The position numbers and the translations under genes were made by a program. This document shows positions 1 to 9,846 of a stretch of DNA of 64,000 bases, piece after piece. Positions within the stretch are counted from its first letter, which is position 1; each line of letters begins with the position of its first letter. The stretch covers positions 1 through 64,000 of the forward strand of contig JAJCXO010000154.1 of the NCBI GenBank assembly GCA_029263395.1, written 5' to 3'. The notes under the pieces were generated by a model. It saw nothing but the letters and a program-made list of their open reading frames with translations. It was not told where the DNA came from and made no database searches. This DNA is from Acidobacteriota bacterium (lineage in GTDB: Bacteria > Acidobacteriota > Thermoanaerobaculia > Multivoradales > J023).

Positions 1-538
1 GGGTAGGGCCCGAGACAGCCGTTCGCGACACCCGGATCGATTGATTCGAATCCCGATTCGCAAACCGAATGCCTCTAAGCTCAGACCATCCGCCCAGCCT
101 AGGCGGTCGAGTTTCGCCAGTCAGCTCGACGATTCTTGCAAATAGGGTAATAACGGAGCCATTGGCATCTCCCAGTTGGATAATTATCTTTCAGAACAAG
201 AACCTGGTTTCGAGCCTGAAAAGAGCCAGGTCGATGAAGTTGGAATTTATAGTGACAACTGTATAGGCCTAACCTGTCAGTGTCGAATCTTTGGTCCTGG
301 TGTGCAGTGCGATGGGGTCGATAGAGGGCTTGATGATTACGATGTGTAGAAGGCTCGACTCAACAGGTGGTGTACCGGATGCTTGACACTTGGCCGAGTG
401 CTGGCTAGGGTCAGCTGATCTTCCTGTCTTGTCGAAATGTCTTGGTCTAAAGAACCTATAGCCGAAGCAGCTCTGGCCTGGCCAGCCCTAGTCGAAATAT
501 CTCGGAAGTTGTTCTTCCGCCCCAAATCGGAGGTCTCC
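1..538. other. Non-coding left edge and leader of the GH85 gene
   Basis: I see no convincing gene here; the short open frames have no domain-like content and no ribosome binding site. A 12-bp imperfect direct repeat, GTCGAAATGTCT at 431-442 and GTCGAAATATCT at 491-502, lies exactly 60 bp apart just upstream of the endoglycosidase and could be a pair of regulator half-sites (inference). A GGAGG at 529-533 is the ribosome binding site of the next gene. Confidence 0.5.
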
Positions 539-2572
539 ATGCGTGGTTTCGAGAAGTGCGTATTGATCCTAGTGGTTCTGTTGTTGGGCCAGGTTGCCGC
601 CGTGGGTGCTGGCGGATTCCCGACGGATCAACCCTTTGCCTCGTTTTGGTTCCCGAATGAGCTGTTGAGCTGGAACCCAGACCTCGACCCCGACGCGCCG
701 TTCAACCGCAGCGCGATTCCGTTGCAAGGCCGTTTCCGGAACCCCGCCTTACAAGTGAACCCCCATGCACGGCCTAATGCGGCGCAGGTCGTCGCGCTTT
801 CGATCATGAACCCGTCGACCTCGAACAATCCTTCGCAAGGTTCGCTTCGGTTCGACGCTTTTACTTTCAACTATTGGCAGTACACAGACCTCCTGGTGTT
901 CTGGGGTGGTTCCGCGGGGGAGGGCATTATTCTGGCTCCCAACCCTGGAGTGATCGATGCCGGCCACCGCAACGGCGTGCCGGTGTTGGGTACAATTTTC
1001 TTTCCCCCGATTGCGTTTGGCGGTCAGCTCAACTGGTTGCAGGATCTGGTACAGCGTTCCGGCGCTACCTTCCCGGTAGCCGACAAGTTGATTGAAGTTG
1101 CCGAAACCTATGGCTTCGATGGTTGGTTCATCAACCAAGAGACCAACGGTGGTGACGCTGCGCTGGCAACCGACGTCCGAGACTTCATCCGGTATGTCCA
1201 AGCCAACTCATCGCTACACATCCAGTGGTACGACTCGATGATCGAGAGTGGGCCAATTTCCTGGCAGAATGAGCTAAATAGCCTCAACGATGCATTTCTC
1301 GAGGAGAGCGGTCGGGTCTCGGACACCATGTTCCTCAACTTCTTTTGGAATACGACCCGGCTAGCCAACTCGCGTTCTCACGCCATGGGACTGGGTCGTG
1401 ACCCTTACGAAGTTTTCGCCGGCATCGATGTGCAGGCCAACGGCTTCAACACTCCGGTCAATTGGCCGGCGCTATTCCCAGACGGCTCACCGCATGTGGT
1501 GTCGTTGGGTTTCTTTGCTCCCAACTGGACGTTCTCCAATGCGTCGTCGCGGGAGGAGTTTTATCAGAACGCCAACCGTTTCTGGGTGAGCGCCAATCGT
1601 GACCCGGCGGTTACCGAGCCACCGGTGTCATGGCGAGGTGTTGCGCACTACATCCCGGCCTATTCGCCGATCGACAGCATTCCGTTCGTGACTCATTTCA
1701 ACACCGGTCAAGGCAACCTCTATGCGATCGATGGCGAGGTGTCGCGGGTTGGGGATTGGAACAATCGGGCGTTACAGGATGTGTTGCCGACCTGGCGCTG
1801 GCGGATCGACAGCAGCTCCACGCCGATGTTCCCCGAGTTGGTTTGGAGCGATGCCTACAACGGCGGGACCAGTCTCAGAGTCTCAGGGGACTTGGGCGCG
1901 ACCAACCAGCTCAATCTGTTCGCCACCCAGCTCGATATTGCCGGCGACAGCGTACTCCAAATCGCTTACAAGACCGGTTCGAGCGGCACGGACACCCATC
2001 TCGAAGTTGGTCTGAACTTCGAGGACGGGCTCGGTCTAGGACCCCTCGAGCTGCTCGACGTGGGGACCACCACCACCGATGGCTGGAACACCAAGGAATT
2101 TGATCTCAGTGCTTTCAGTGGCCAGACCTTGGCGAGGCTTTCTCTTCGGTTTGATTCCGCGACCACGGTCAATGGCTATTCGATCGACATCGGCAAGCTG
2201 GCCATTATTGCGGGTACTGCCGATCTTCCGCAGCCGCCATCCAACCTCGTCATCGTCAACAAAGTCGAACCGGATCCTCAGACTGCTACCTTGCGTCTGA
2301 CCTGGGAACACTCGGCCGATGATGTCATCGCCTACAACGTCTATCGCCGCAACCCCGACGCCAGCCTGACTCATCTCGGCGGCACACCGAACAACGCCTA
2401 TTTTGTGGCGGAATTGAATCGGGTTGGTGTCGAAGTCGTGACGACGGTTGAAGTCGAAGCGGTGGGACTCGAGGGTGGCCGCTCCTCGACTGCCACTACT
2501 TCTTTTTTATGGGCCGACATGGGGCTGATCTTCGAGGATGGCTTCGAGTCCGGGGATACGTCCGCCTGGTGA
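539..2572 (+). CDS. Secreted GH85 endo-beta-N-acetylglucosaminidase
   Basis: Family GH85 enzymes cleave the chitobiose core of N-glycans. The 677-residue product has a signal peptide (about residues 1-25, hydrophobic LILVVLLLGQVA), then the GH85 barrel. The motif FDGWFINQET at about 193-202 supplies the Asn199-x-Glu201 pair expected for substrate-assisted catalysis in this family, and WQYTD and DSMIESG fit too. A fibronectin-III-like domain follows (about 560-655). The protein ends in FEDGFESGDTSAW, a short acidic/aromatic tail I recognise from secreted acidobacterial proteins. The frame is open from 437, but ATG 539 is chosen because GGAGG lies 5 nt upstream and the signal peptide begins there. 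It likely acts outside the cell on host or environmental glycoproteins. It is a lone gene, convergent with the next one. Confidence 0.85.
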   Translation: MRGFEKCVLILVVLLLGQVAAVGAGGFPTDQPFASFWFPNELLSWNPDLDPDAPFNRSAIPLQGRFRNPALQVNPHARPNAAQVVALSIMNPSTSNNPSQGSLRFDAFTFNYWQYTDLLVFWGGSAGEGIILAPNPGVIDAGHRNGVPVLGTIFFPPIAFGGQLNWLQDLVQRSGATFPVADKLIEVAETYGFDGWFINQETNGGDAALATDVRDFIRYVQANSSLHIQWYDSMIESGPISWQNELNSLNDAFLEESGRVSDTMFLNFFWNTTRLANSRSHAMGLGRDPYEVFAGIDVQANGFNTPVNWPALFPDGSPHVVSLGFFAPNWTFSNASSREEFYQNANRFWVSANRDPAVTEPPVSWRGVAHYIPAYSPIDSIPFVTHFNTGQGNLYAIDGEVSRVGDWNNRALQDVLPTWRWRIDSSSTPMFPELVWSDAYNGGTSLRVSGDLGATNQLNLFATQLDIAGDSVLQIAYKTGSSGTDTHLEVGLNFEDGLGLGPLELLDVGTTTTDGWNTKEFDLSAFSGQTLARLSLRFDSATTVNGYSIDIGKLAIIAGTADLPQPPSNLVIVNKVEPDPQTATLRLTWEHSADDVIAYNVYRRNPDASLTHLGGTPNNAYFVAELNRVGVEVVTTVEVEAVGLEGGRSSTATTSFLWADMGLIFEDGFESGDTSAW

Positions 2573-2769
2573 GGGACCGGTTGTAGGCCGCCAGGGAGCG
2601 CTCAGATACAGGTGTGCCGGCAGCGAGGCATGTTGGGAACCGGCACTAAGCTCGCGAGGTTCCTACGGAAGGTCCCTCATGGAACCGTTGGATCTGTTCA
2701 TAGCCATCGTGCCCCAAGAAAGTAGCGGAGGCAGCAGCGAAAACCAATCTGGCGGTCCGCCCACTATCC

Positions 2770-3879
2770 TCAGAGTTCGTCGAACGCCTGGCCGAGGCGT
2801 TCGAGGCCGGCGAGCAGGTAGTCGGAGCGTTCGCCGATGCCAAGGCGCAGGTAGTGATCCATACCGTACACGTCACCGGGGAGAACGAGGAGGCTTCGTT
2901 CACCGCGCAAGCGGGTGGTGAAGGCGGTGGAGTTGATGTCGTGGTCGTAGTGCAGGAAGGCCATGCCGCCGGCTTGCGGCGGCACGAAGCGAAAGTGTTC
3001 TTGGCGTTGATCAATCCAGCCCTGGAGCAACGCGAGATTCTTGCGCAACATGGTGCGGTTACGCTCCAAGATCTTCTGTCGTCGCTCGGGTTCGAGGATC
3101 ATGCGTGCCACGAGCTCGCTAACCACACTGGTCGTGATGGTTGTGTAGTCATTGCGACGCCAGGCTTCAGCGATGAAGTCTTCTGGGCCAACGAGCCAAC
3201 CGATGCGTAACCCAGGATGGGCCAGAGCCTTGGACAATCCTGCCGCGACGATGGCTCGGTCGTCGAGATCGCGGAAGCTTGGCCCCTCTTGACCATCGAG
3301 CTCGACGCCCTTATAGACTTCGTCAGCATAAACAATCGCGTCGACGTCGTTGGCAATCGCCACAATCTCAGCCATGGTGGCGCGATCGAGTACTGCCCCG
3401 GTTGGATTGTTGGGGTTGCACAACACAATCGCCCGCGTCTTGGGGGATACTAGGCTGCGGATTTCGTCGAGATCCGGGGCCCAGCCTCGATCCTCACGCA
3501 AGGTGAACGGTTTGACCTCAACCTCAAGCGCGCGCGCCAGCCCCCAGATCTGCATGTAGTTGGGTAGCATGAGCACAACCTCATCGCCGCTTTCGAAAAG
3601 CGACCACATGGCCAGGAAATTGGCCTCAGCTGAGCCGTTGGTCACCAGCACGTTGTCGGCTGTCGCGCCCGGGTAGTATGCGGCGATTGCCTCTCGTAGA
3701 TCCGGTTCGCCGTTGGTCCAGCCATAACCTAGACGGGCATCGAGTACTTGGTCGATCTCGTCATCGCTGAGTAGCTCGCGCAGGGTGAAGGGGTGGATCC
3801 CACTCTCCGTCAAGTTGAGCTCGACGAGGTTCTCCCACAACGATTGCATACGTTCCAGCTCGAAGGTTTCGATGTGCAT
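2770..3879 (-). CDS. PLP-dependent aminotransferase, class I/II (fold type I)
   Basis: This is a 369-residue cytoplasmic aminotransferase. Visible family motifs are NPNNPTG (PLP and substrate contacts), YADEVYKG (Asp/Tyr contacting PLP) and the Schiff-base lysine in GLSKALAHPGLRIGW; the Arg in LRIGW is the usual carboxylate ligand. The short N-terminus, beginning MHIETFELERMQSLWEN, resembles the arginine/capreomycidine-type branch of class I/II aminotransferases, but the amino donor cannot be read from sequence. The gene is flanked by the convergent GH85 gene and, 72 bp upstream, by the stop of the hybrid histidine kinase in the same direction. Co-transcription is possible, but no functional link is evident. 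Confidence 0.8.
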   Translation of the reverse strand: MHIETFELERMQSLWENLVELNLTESGIHPFTLRELLSDDEIDQVLDARLGYGWTNGEPDLREAIAAYYPGATADNVLVTNGSAEANFLAMWSLFESGDEVVLMLPNYMQIWGLARALEVEVKPFTLREDRGWAPDLDEIRSLVSPKTRAIVLCNPNNPTGAVLDRATMAEIVAIANDVDAIVYADEVYKGVELDGQEGPSFRDLDDRAIVAAGLSKALAHPGLRIGWLVGPEDFIAEAWRRNDYTTITTSVVSELVARMILEPERRQKILERNRTMLRKNLALLQGWIDQRQEHFRFVPPQAGGMAFLHYDHDINSTAFTTRLRGERSLLVLPGDVYGMDHYLRLGIGERSDYLLAGLERLGQAFDEL

Positions 3880-3951
3880 GGTTTGCTCCGGCGAAGGTCA
3901 ATGTTGGCGACCGGGGAAGTGTAGACCCTGAAAGAGCCCTAGGCCAACCGG

Positions 3952-6267
3952 CTACGCGGAAGGAGCCTCGATTGTGGTTGAGGTCTCGACAACTTGCCGC
4001 ACTTTGCTCAGCAAGACGTTGAGGCGGAAAGGCTTGCTGATGAAGCCTTGCAGCCCTTCGATCCCTTCAGTGGCTCGGGTTTCGGGATCGCCGCTACACA
4101 GAATGACTTTTACATCCGGCTTGATTCGACGCATCTCCTGGAAGGTCTCGAGGCCGCCAAGATGCGGCATGCGGGAGTCGAGCAAGACCAGATCGAAATG
4201 GTCTGGTCGCTCGCGAAAAAGCTCGATGGCGGTGTTGCCATCGGGGGCTACAAACACCTCGAAACCAGCATTCTCGAGGCAGACCGAGGCGACGTAACGT
4301 ACCGCTTCTTCGTCGTCGACCAGCAAAACTCGACTACCGTCGGCGCGCCAGGACTCATCACGCTTCGGCTCGCTTGTGGCTTTGGTGGCGGGCTCGTTTG
4401 TCGCGGGAAACAGAATGGTGAAAGTTGAGCCACGACCGAGCTCGGTGTCAACGTGAATGGATGCACGGTGGCCGCGGACGATACCGAGAACCGCCGCCAT
4501 GCCAAGCCCGCGGCCATCTGCCTTGGTGGTGAAGAAGGGGTCAAAGAGTTTCGTCTGGGTCGCCTTCTCCATACCGCATCCGTCGTCAGTGACTTGTAAG
4601 AAGACATGCGGTTCGTGCTTCGTGTCCAGGTCGCTCGGCAGGGTTGCCGTAACCTCGGGGGCGGTTGCCAGAGCGCCGACCCGGACGTTGATATGGCCGC
4701 TATCTTCACCCAGCGCATCAGAGGCGTTGGTGATCAAGTTCATGACAACTTGACGCACCTGGGTTACGTCAGCCTGAATTGTTGGAAGGTCGTCGTCGGA
4801 GTGGAACTCGAGACGAGCTTTTTTCGAGATCGAGGTTCGCAGCAGGCTGGCCATTTCCTGTACCAGAGCTCGGAGGTCACAGCGCTCAAATTGAAACTGG
4901 CCCTTGCCGGAGTAAGCCAACATCTGGTTCGCTAGTTCAGCGGCGCGCTCAGCAGCGACCTCGATCCGTTGGATGTGGTACTGATCGGGGGCATCGTTGG
5001 GTAGGTGGCGGCGGACCAGGCCGGCATTGCCAAGGATGCTGACCAATAAATTGTTGAAATCGTGTGCGATGCCACTCGCCAGCACACCGAGGCTTTCGAG
5101 CTTCTGGGCTTCGTGGAATTGAGTCTCCAGCTGCAACCGCTCTTGCTCCGTCCGCCGACGCTCGACGACCTCACTCTCGAGCTGAGCTGTGCGCTCACGA
5201 ACGAGATCTTCGAGGCGCTCACGATGAGCCGCAAGCTCCTTTTGTTCTTGCTTGTAGGTCGTGACGTCTCGCAGTACCGAAAGGAAGGCGACAACTTTGC
5301 CGTCCTCACGAATGGCGGAAGTTGTGCTCTCGATGTTGAGGTGCCGCCCCGAGCGGTGCTTGAGCGTCATCTCGTAACGTTCGAGCGAGCTACCTTCCAA
5401 GAGCTGCCCAATTCGACGCTCGCGCTCACACGGTTCGGCATAAGCATCGCGGGCGACATTGAAGTCGGATAGCTCGTTCTGTTCGTAACCGAAGAGGTCG
5501 AGCCCAGCCTGATTGATGTCGAGCATACGCCCTTCCGGGGTGGTGACCGCGACCGCATCTTGAGACTGTTCGAACAGTCGACGGTATCGAGCCTCGGATC
5601 TGCGCAGCCGATTGTGGGTTCTTCGACGGGCGCTGTGAATCGTTACCGCCAGCACTAGCGCGCCCAGCAATGTCATGCTGTATTGCACCAGCTGTTGAGA
5701 GGAGGTTGTGACGTGCCATGCTACCGGTGCCCAGGCAACAATCAGTAGCGCCAGGGCAACGGCCAGCCAGCGGCGAGACAGTAGGAAACTGCCGGCAGTA
5801 ATGGCGACCAACGCCGTCATGTTGTTTTGCAGTGGTTCGCGGACGCTGTAGAACGTGAACAGCACGTTCGAAAGGCCTAACATCAGCATGCCGACAATCA
5901 TCGGATTGGCCCAGCGTCGGGGGATTTGCTTTTGCCTCAGAGCGAGCCAGAGCAACAGAAAAATCACCGCCAAGGTGAAGTTGTACGCCACCACGGGCAA
6001 GGTCTTGCCGGATACGATCTTTTGACTGTTGATGAGGCCAAAAATTGCGACACCCACCGCCAGACCGGCAGTCAGGGCACGCAAGCCTTCGAAGGCGACA
6101 CGATCCGTCGCCCGCCGGATAGCAGAACTCGTTCGCTGGTCGGCGCGTGGATCCACTAACTGACCGCCCTTCGCAAGGTGGTGGTGCTCGGCGATCCGCT
6201 GCCACGGTCGCCTTTGCAGTCGCAAAATTAGAGAAGGAAGAAACAGAATCGGCTCGAATTTTAGCAT
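3952..6267 (-). CDS. Membrane-bound PAS hybrid histidine kinase with C-terminal receiver
   Basis: This 771-residue kinase is anchored by about six hydrophobic segments (residues ~60-212). A PAS domain follows (~225-345), then a coiled coil rich in Glu/Arg (~345-390). The HisKA domain carries the phospho-acceptor His in GIAHDFNNLL, a form typical of CckA-like hybrid kinases. The HATPase domain has DDGCGM and the GRGLGMA glycine box, and a receiver domain (~640-755) starts VLLVDDEEAV with phospho-Asp in LLDSRMP. No output domain or cognate regulator is adjacent, so phosphate probably passes to a distant phosphotransfer protein or regulator. The first ~45 residues are basic and poorly conserved-looking, and the true start may be downstream. 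It is divergent from the decarboxylase at 6461. Confidence 0.85.
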   Translation of the reverse strand: MLKFEPILFLPSLILRLQRRPWQRIAEHHHLAKGGQLVDPRADQRTSSAIRRATDRVAFEGLRALTAGLAVGVAIFGLINSQKIVSGKTLPVVAYNFTLAVIFLLLWLALRQKQIPRRWANPMIVGMLMLGLSNVLFTFYSVREPLQNNMTALVAITAGSFLLSRRWLAVALALLIVAWAPVAWHVTTSSQQLVQYSMTLLGALVLAVTIHSARRRTHNRLRRSEARYRRLFEQSQDAVAVTTPEGRMLDINQAGLDLFGYEQNELSDFNVARDAYAEPCERERRIGQLLEGSSLERYEMTLKHRSGRHLNIESTTSAIREDGKVVAFLSVLRDVTTYKQEQKELAAHRERLEDLVRERTAQLESEVVERRRTEQERLQLETQFHEAQKLESLGVLASGIAHDFNNLLVSILGNAGLVRRHLPNDAPDQYHIQRIEVAAERAAELANQMLAYSGKGQFQFERCDLRALVQEMASLLRTSISKKARLEFHSDDDLPTIQADVTQVRQVVMNLITNASDALGEDSGHINVRVGALATAPEVTATLPSDLDTKHEPHVFLQVTDDGCGMEKATQTKLFDPFFTTKADGRGLGMAAVLGIVRGHRASIHVDTELGRGSTFTILFPATNEPATKATSEPKRDESWRADGSRVLLVDDEEAVRYVASVCLENAGFEVFVAPDGNTAIELFRERPDHFDLVLLDSRMPHLGGLETFQEMRRIKPDVKVILCSGDPETRATEGIEGLQGFISKPFRLNVLLSKVRQVVETSTTIEAPSA

Positions 6268-6460
6268 CTGGATCTGATTTGGCTCTGAGCCTTCTCGCTG
6301 GCAGCGGCATTGTCGAGATCGCAGCTTTAGCTAAGTGCACCTGCTTAGGCTCAATAGCGGCAGCCGAGCCGCGGCGAGCGAAATATTGGCCAGTCCAAGA
6401 ATGATGACCAAGCGCTTAGTGGATCGCGGCTTCGTCGCCGTTTGGAGATAGGCTAGTGGG

Positions 6461-7828
6461 ATGGATATCCGTGACGATCGATCAAATTTCTCCGACATCC
6501 TCGCCGCTGCGCTCACCGCCGCCGACGAGTTTCTCGAGCGCCTGGAAGAGCGACCGGCCGCGTTACGGCCGCCACCAACCGAAGCTATGAACCTACCGGA
6601 AGACGGCTTGGGCGGTCAGCAGGCGATCGAGGTTTTCCGCCAGCGTTTCGAGGCCGGACTGTCCGCTTCTTCGGGGCCGAGATATTTAGGGTTCGTGACC
6701 GGCGGCAGCACGCCAGCGGCTCTGGCTGGCGACTGGTTGGCCGCAGCCTATGATCAAAATCTTTCCAACGACGGCGACTCGATCGCCACAACCGTCGAGC
6801 GCGAGACCATCGGGTTGTTGCGGTCACTGTTCGGCCTCGACAACAGCTTCGAAGGTGTTTTTGTCAGCGGTGCGACCCAGGCCAACGTGGTGGCGCTGGC
6901 GACCGCCCGCCAGTGGGCTGCGGACCGCCTAGGCGTCGACGTTGCGGCAGATGGTTTGTGGCGCCTGCCACCCATTCCGGTCCTCGGCGGTACACCTCAT
7001 GCCAGCATCCTGAAAGCAGTTTCGATCCTCGGCATGGGCCGAGGTTGTGTCGAGCACGTTCCCTGTCTGCCGGATCGTCAGGCGGTAGACCCCCAGGCGC
7101 TTGCGGAGCGGCTGGCAGCTCTCGACGGCGCACCAGCGATTGTCAGCGCCAGTGCCGGCGAGGTCAACACCGGCGACTTTGACGACTTGGTGGAGCTCAG
7201 TGAACTGTGCCGTCACCATGGTGCCTGGCTGCATGTTGATGGCGCCTTTGGTCTGTTTGCGGCCTGTGATCCGGAGAAGGCCGAGTTGTTGCGTGGTCTC
7301 AACGCCGCCGATTCGATTGCCACCGATGGCCACAAATGGCTCAACGTACCCTACGACTCGGGGATCGTCTTCACTCGCCACCTGGAGCATCAGGAGTCGG
7401 TCTTCAAGGCCGTCGCCGCCTACCTCGGAGCTGGCCCCGATCTCTTACACCGTACACCGGAGAACTCCCGCCGATTCCGCGCCCTGCCAGCTTGGATGAC
7501 TCTCATGGCCTACGGTCGTTCCGGCTATCGCGAGTTGGTGAGCCGCTGCTGTCGCCTGGCTCGTCGTCTCGGCGATGGCATCGCTACCTCCGAACACTAC
7601 GAGCTGCTGGCGCCGGTACACCTCGATATTGTCTGTTTCGCCTTGCGGAAGGGGGATGTCGAGCGGCGCGACCGCGTCATCTATCGTTTGCTCGACGATG
7701 GTCGCGTCTATTTGACACCAACCGTCTTTGACGGTCGCCCCGGTCTGCGTGCTGCTTTCGTCAACTGGCGGACGGGCGAAGAGGACATCCCGGTAATTCT
7801 GGAAGCGTTGGCCGACGCAGCTGTTTAG
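6461..7828 (+). CDS. PLP-dependent group II decarboxylase / aspartate aminotransferase-fold enzyme
   Basis: The product is 455 residues and belongs to the pyridoxal-dependent decarboxylase family (glutamate, aromatic amino acid and diaminobutyrate decarboxylases). Landmarks are GVFVSGATQANVVAL, HVDGAFGLFA (Asp that pairs with the PLP nitrogen) and the Schiff-base Lys in TDGHKWLNVPYDSG. Length fits the family. Substrate cannot be assigned; nearest-sounding relatives are often annotated as aspartate aminotransferase family or L-2,4-diaminobutyrate decarboxylase. It stands alone on the plus strand between two leftward units, converging with the NarL-type regulator 54 bp downstream. Confidence 0.82.
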   Translation: MDIRDDRSNFSDILAAALTAADEFLERLEERPAALRPPPTEAMNLPEDGLGGQQAIEVFRQRFEAGLSASSGPRYLGFVTGGSTPAALAGDWLAAAYDQNLSNDGDSIATTVERETIGLLRSLFGLDNSFEGVFVSGATQANVVALATARQWAADRLGVDVAADGLWRLPPIPVLGGTPHASILKAVSILGMGRGCVEHVPCLPDRQAVDPQALAERLAALDGAPAIVSASAGEVNTGDFDDLVELSELCRHHGAWLHVDGAFGLFAACDPEKAELLRGLNAADSIATDGHKWLNVPYDSGIVFTRHLEHQESVFKAVAAYLGAGPDLLHRTPENSRRFRALPAWMTLMAYGRSGYRELVSRCCRLARRLGDGIATSEHYELLAPVHLDIVCFALRKGDVERRDRVIYRLLDDGRVYLTPTVFDGRPGLRAAFVNWRTGEEDIPVILEALADAAV

Positions 7829-7882
7829 CAGACCCGTTGGCTCCGGTCCAAAACGCATCGAGAGCTCTGTCGGTCGAAGTAT

Positions 7883-8503
7883 CTACAGCCAGCCTTGCCG
7901 ACGGGCGATGCGGGCGGCTTCGGTACGGTTGCCAGCGCCGGTTTTGCCAATGGCCTCGGAGAGATAATTGCGGACGGTGCCTTCGGAGAGATGAAGCTGC
8001 TCAGCCATTCGGCTGGTGGAGAGGCCCTGGGCGGCGAGTCGTAGCACTTGGCGTTCGCGGTCGGTGAGTGGATCCTCGGCGCCCCAGGCTTCGGCGGCAA
8101 GCTCGGGGGAGATGGCGCGGCCGCCGGCAACCACGGTGCGGATAGCCTCGGCGAGCTGATCCGAAGGGGCGTCTTTGAGCAGGTAACCACGGACGCCGGA
8201 GTCGAGGGCGCGACGTAGATAACCGGGGCGGGCGAAGGTGGTGAGGATCATGACGGCGGGGCCTGGGTTGTCGCTTGTTGCCAGGGAGGAAGCGAGGTCC
8301 AGCCCGGTGGTACCGGGCATTTCGATGTCGGTGAGTAGGATGTCTGGGGCCAACTCATCAATCAGCCTTTGGGCCTCCGCGCCATCTTTAGCGCGTCCAA
8401 CCACGTCGAGATCGTCCTCCAGGTCGAGCAAGGCAGCGAGGGCCCCGAGGACCATCGCCTGGTCTTCGGCCAGGACAATGCGGATTGGATCTGTTGCGGT
8501 CAT
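7883..8503 (-). CDS. NarL/FixJ (DesR-like) response regulator
   Basis: This 206-residue regulator has a receiver domain (~1-125, conserved Asp13-type acidic pocket in LAEDQ, phospho-Asp59 in LLTDIEMPG) and a LuxR-type HTH (~140-202, DRERQVLRLAAQGLSTSRMA). Its ATG overlaps the stop of the upstream DesK-type kinase (ATGA at 8500-8503), so the two are translationally coupled and almost certainly a cognate pair. It is the last gene of a leftward unit that begins with an ABC exporter. By analogy with LnrJK/YxjML systems of Bacillus, it likely activates that exporter; this is inference. Confidence 0.9.
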   Translation of the reverse strand: MTATDPIRIVLAEDQAMVLGALAALLDLEDDLDVVGRAKDGAEAQRLIDELAPDILLTDIEMPGTTGLDLASSLATSDNPGPAVMILTTFARPGYLRRALDSGVRGYLLKDAPSDQLAEAIRTVVAGGRAISPELAAEAWGAEDPLTDRERQVLRLAAQGLSTSRMAEQLHLSEGTVRNYLSEAIGKTGAGNRTEAARIARRQGWL

Positions 8504-9765
8504 GAGGAGACGTCCCCAACGGCAAGCTCAGGGGAGGTTGGGAGCGTTTGAGCCGATATCTCCTCGTCGGGTTGATCTATGGGCACCAGCGCTGGCGCCG
8601 GCAAGCGGGCTTCGAGTAGCCACCCATCGCTGGGGTCGACAAGCAGGCGACCGTTGAGCTCGCCGAGACGTTCGCGCATGCCAAGCAGTCCATGGCCCGC
8701 GCTTTCTGTCACCCGGTTGGGGCGGGCCAGCTGGCCGTTGTCGTGGATGCTTAACACGATCTCGGAGGGCTCTCGTTTGAGAGTGATACGACACCGGTTG
8801 GCATTCGAATGTCGAGCGAGGTTAGTGACTGCTTCGCGCAACACCATGGCGAGGGCAGATTCCTGGCGGGTCGCAAGCTCGACCCGGCCAACTTCCGTAT
8901 CTAAGGTGATATCACGCGCTTCACACACCAGTCGCGCTCGCGCCAGCTCACCAGCCAAGCCGGCTTCGCGAAAACCTTCCACCGCCTCGCGTACTTGACG
9001 TAACGCGTCGCGAGAGATGCGTTCGACATCCGCGATTTCAGTTGCAGCGCGTTCGTCGCCACGTTCGGAGAGCTTGCGAGCAAGCTCTGCCTTGAGGGTG
9101 ATCACCGATAGGGTATGACCGAGAAGATCATGGAGGTCGCGGGCGATACGTTCGCGTTCTGCGATGGTGGCGAGGCGCTCGACCTCCTCTTGGCTGCGGC
9201 GTAAGGCGTCTCCCTTGCGGGAGATTTCGGAAAAGTAGATGTTGGTGGCGCCGACAACTCCGCATAAGCAGAGGGTGAGCAGGCCATGGAATAGGTGCTG
9301 CCCGGTGAGCCGGTTCGCGAGAATCACCGTGATCGCGATGGCAGCCAGCACGCGGCGCCCGATTTTGGGTGGACCAACTTCACCGGCAAAACCACTGCCG
9401 TAAACGTAGAACACGATACCAGCACTGCTGAACGGGGTCCACGCCACTCCGAGGGCGACAAGTGCAGCAATGTTTGGCAGAACGGCCAATCCCCGGCGCC
9501 AATAGCCATTGAAGTAGACCCCGAAGAAGACGAGCAGGCTGAGGCTACCGAGCCACAGGACGGTGGTCGAAGTCGGCTGGATGATCCACCGCCATACCGG
9601 CAGGCTGAGGTAGAACAACCATAGGTAGGGGATCCAACCGATCTCACGTCGGTTTGGCAGCAGGCGTCGATGGATCGCCAACAGGATCCCCGGCAGCCCT
9701 TCGACGAGTCGTGCTGGTCCAGTCTTGCATGGCAGGGGTTGTGCCTGTGGCGTGGATTCGGTCAT
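8500..9765 (-). CDS. DesK-type sensor histidine kinase
   Basis: The product is 421 residues with a multi-span N-terminal membrane region (~40-185), a short coiled coil, a HisKA_3 dimerisation domain whose phospho-His lies in ARDLHDLLGHTLS, and a C-terminal HATPase with GHGLLGMRERL. This architecture is standard for DesK/NarX-family kinases that pair with NarL-type regulators. The membrane part has no large extracytoplasmic domain, so the signal is probably sensed in or near the membrane. It is coupled to the regulator by a 4-bp overlap and follows the amidohydrolase by 81 bp, a gap holding a 16-bp tandem repeat. Confidence 0.88.
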   Translation of the reverse strand: MTESTPQAQPLPCKTGPARLVEGLPGILLAIHRRLLPNRREIGWIPYLWLFYLSLPVWRWIIQPTSTTVLWLGSLSLLVFFGVYFNGYWRRGLAVLPNIAALVALGVAWTPFSSAGIVFYVYGSGFAGEVGPPKIGRRVLAAIAITVILANRLTGQHLFHGLLTLCLCGVVGATNIYFSEISRKGDALRRSQEEVERLATIAERERIARDLHDLLGHTLSVITLKAELARKLSERGDERAATEIADVERISRDALRQVREAVEGFREAGLAGELARARLVCEARDITLDTEVGRVELATRQESALAMVLREAVTNLARHSNANRCRITLKREPSEIVLSIHDNGQLARPNRVTESAGHGLLGMRERLGELNGRLLVDPSDGWLLEARLPAPALVPIDQPDEEISAQTLPTSPELAVGDVSS

Positions 9766-9789
9766 ACCCTTCCTACGTTATCAACGTGC

Positions 9790-9829
9790 GATGTGCCCCG
9801 TGTGTGATGTGCCACGTGTCTGAAGTGCC
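9790..9829. repeat. 16-bp tandem repeat, 2.5 copies
   Basis: GATGTGCCCCGTGTGT (9790-9805) is followed by GATGTGCCACGTGTCT (9806-9821) and a half copy GAAGTGCC (9822-9829). The repeat fills the gap between the amidohydrolase stop and the kinase start and could be regulatory or a simple slippage product. Confidence 0.6.
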
Positions 9830-9846
9830 CTAGTCAACAGTCTGCG

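Noticed and set aside
69-266. Small plus-strand open frame at the left edge
   Set aside because: No ribosome site and no recognisable protein features.
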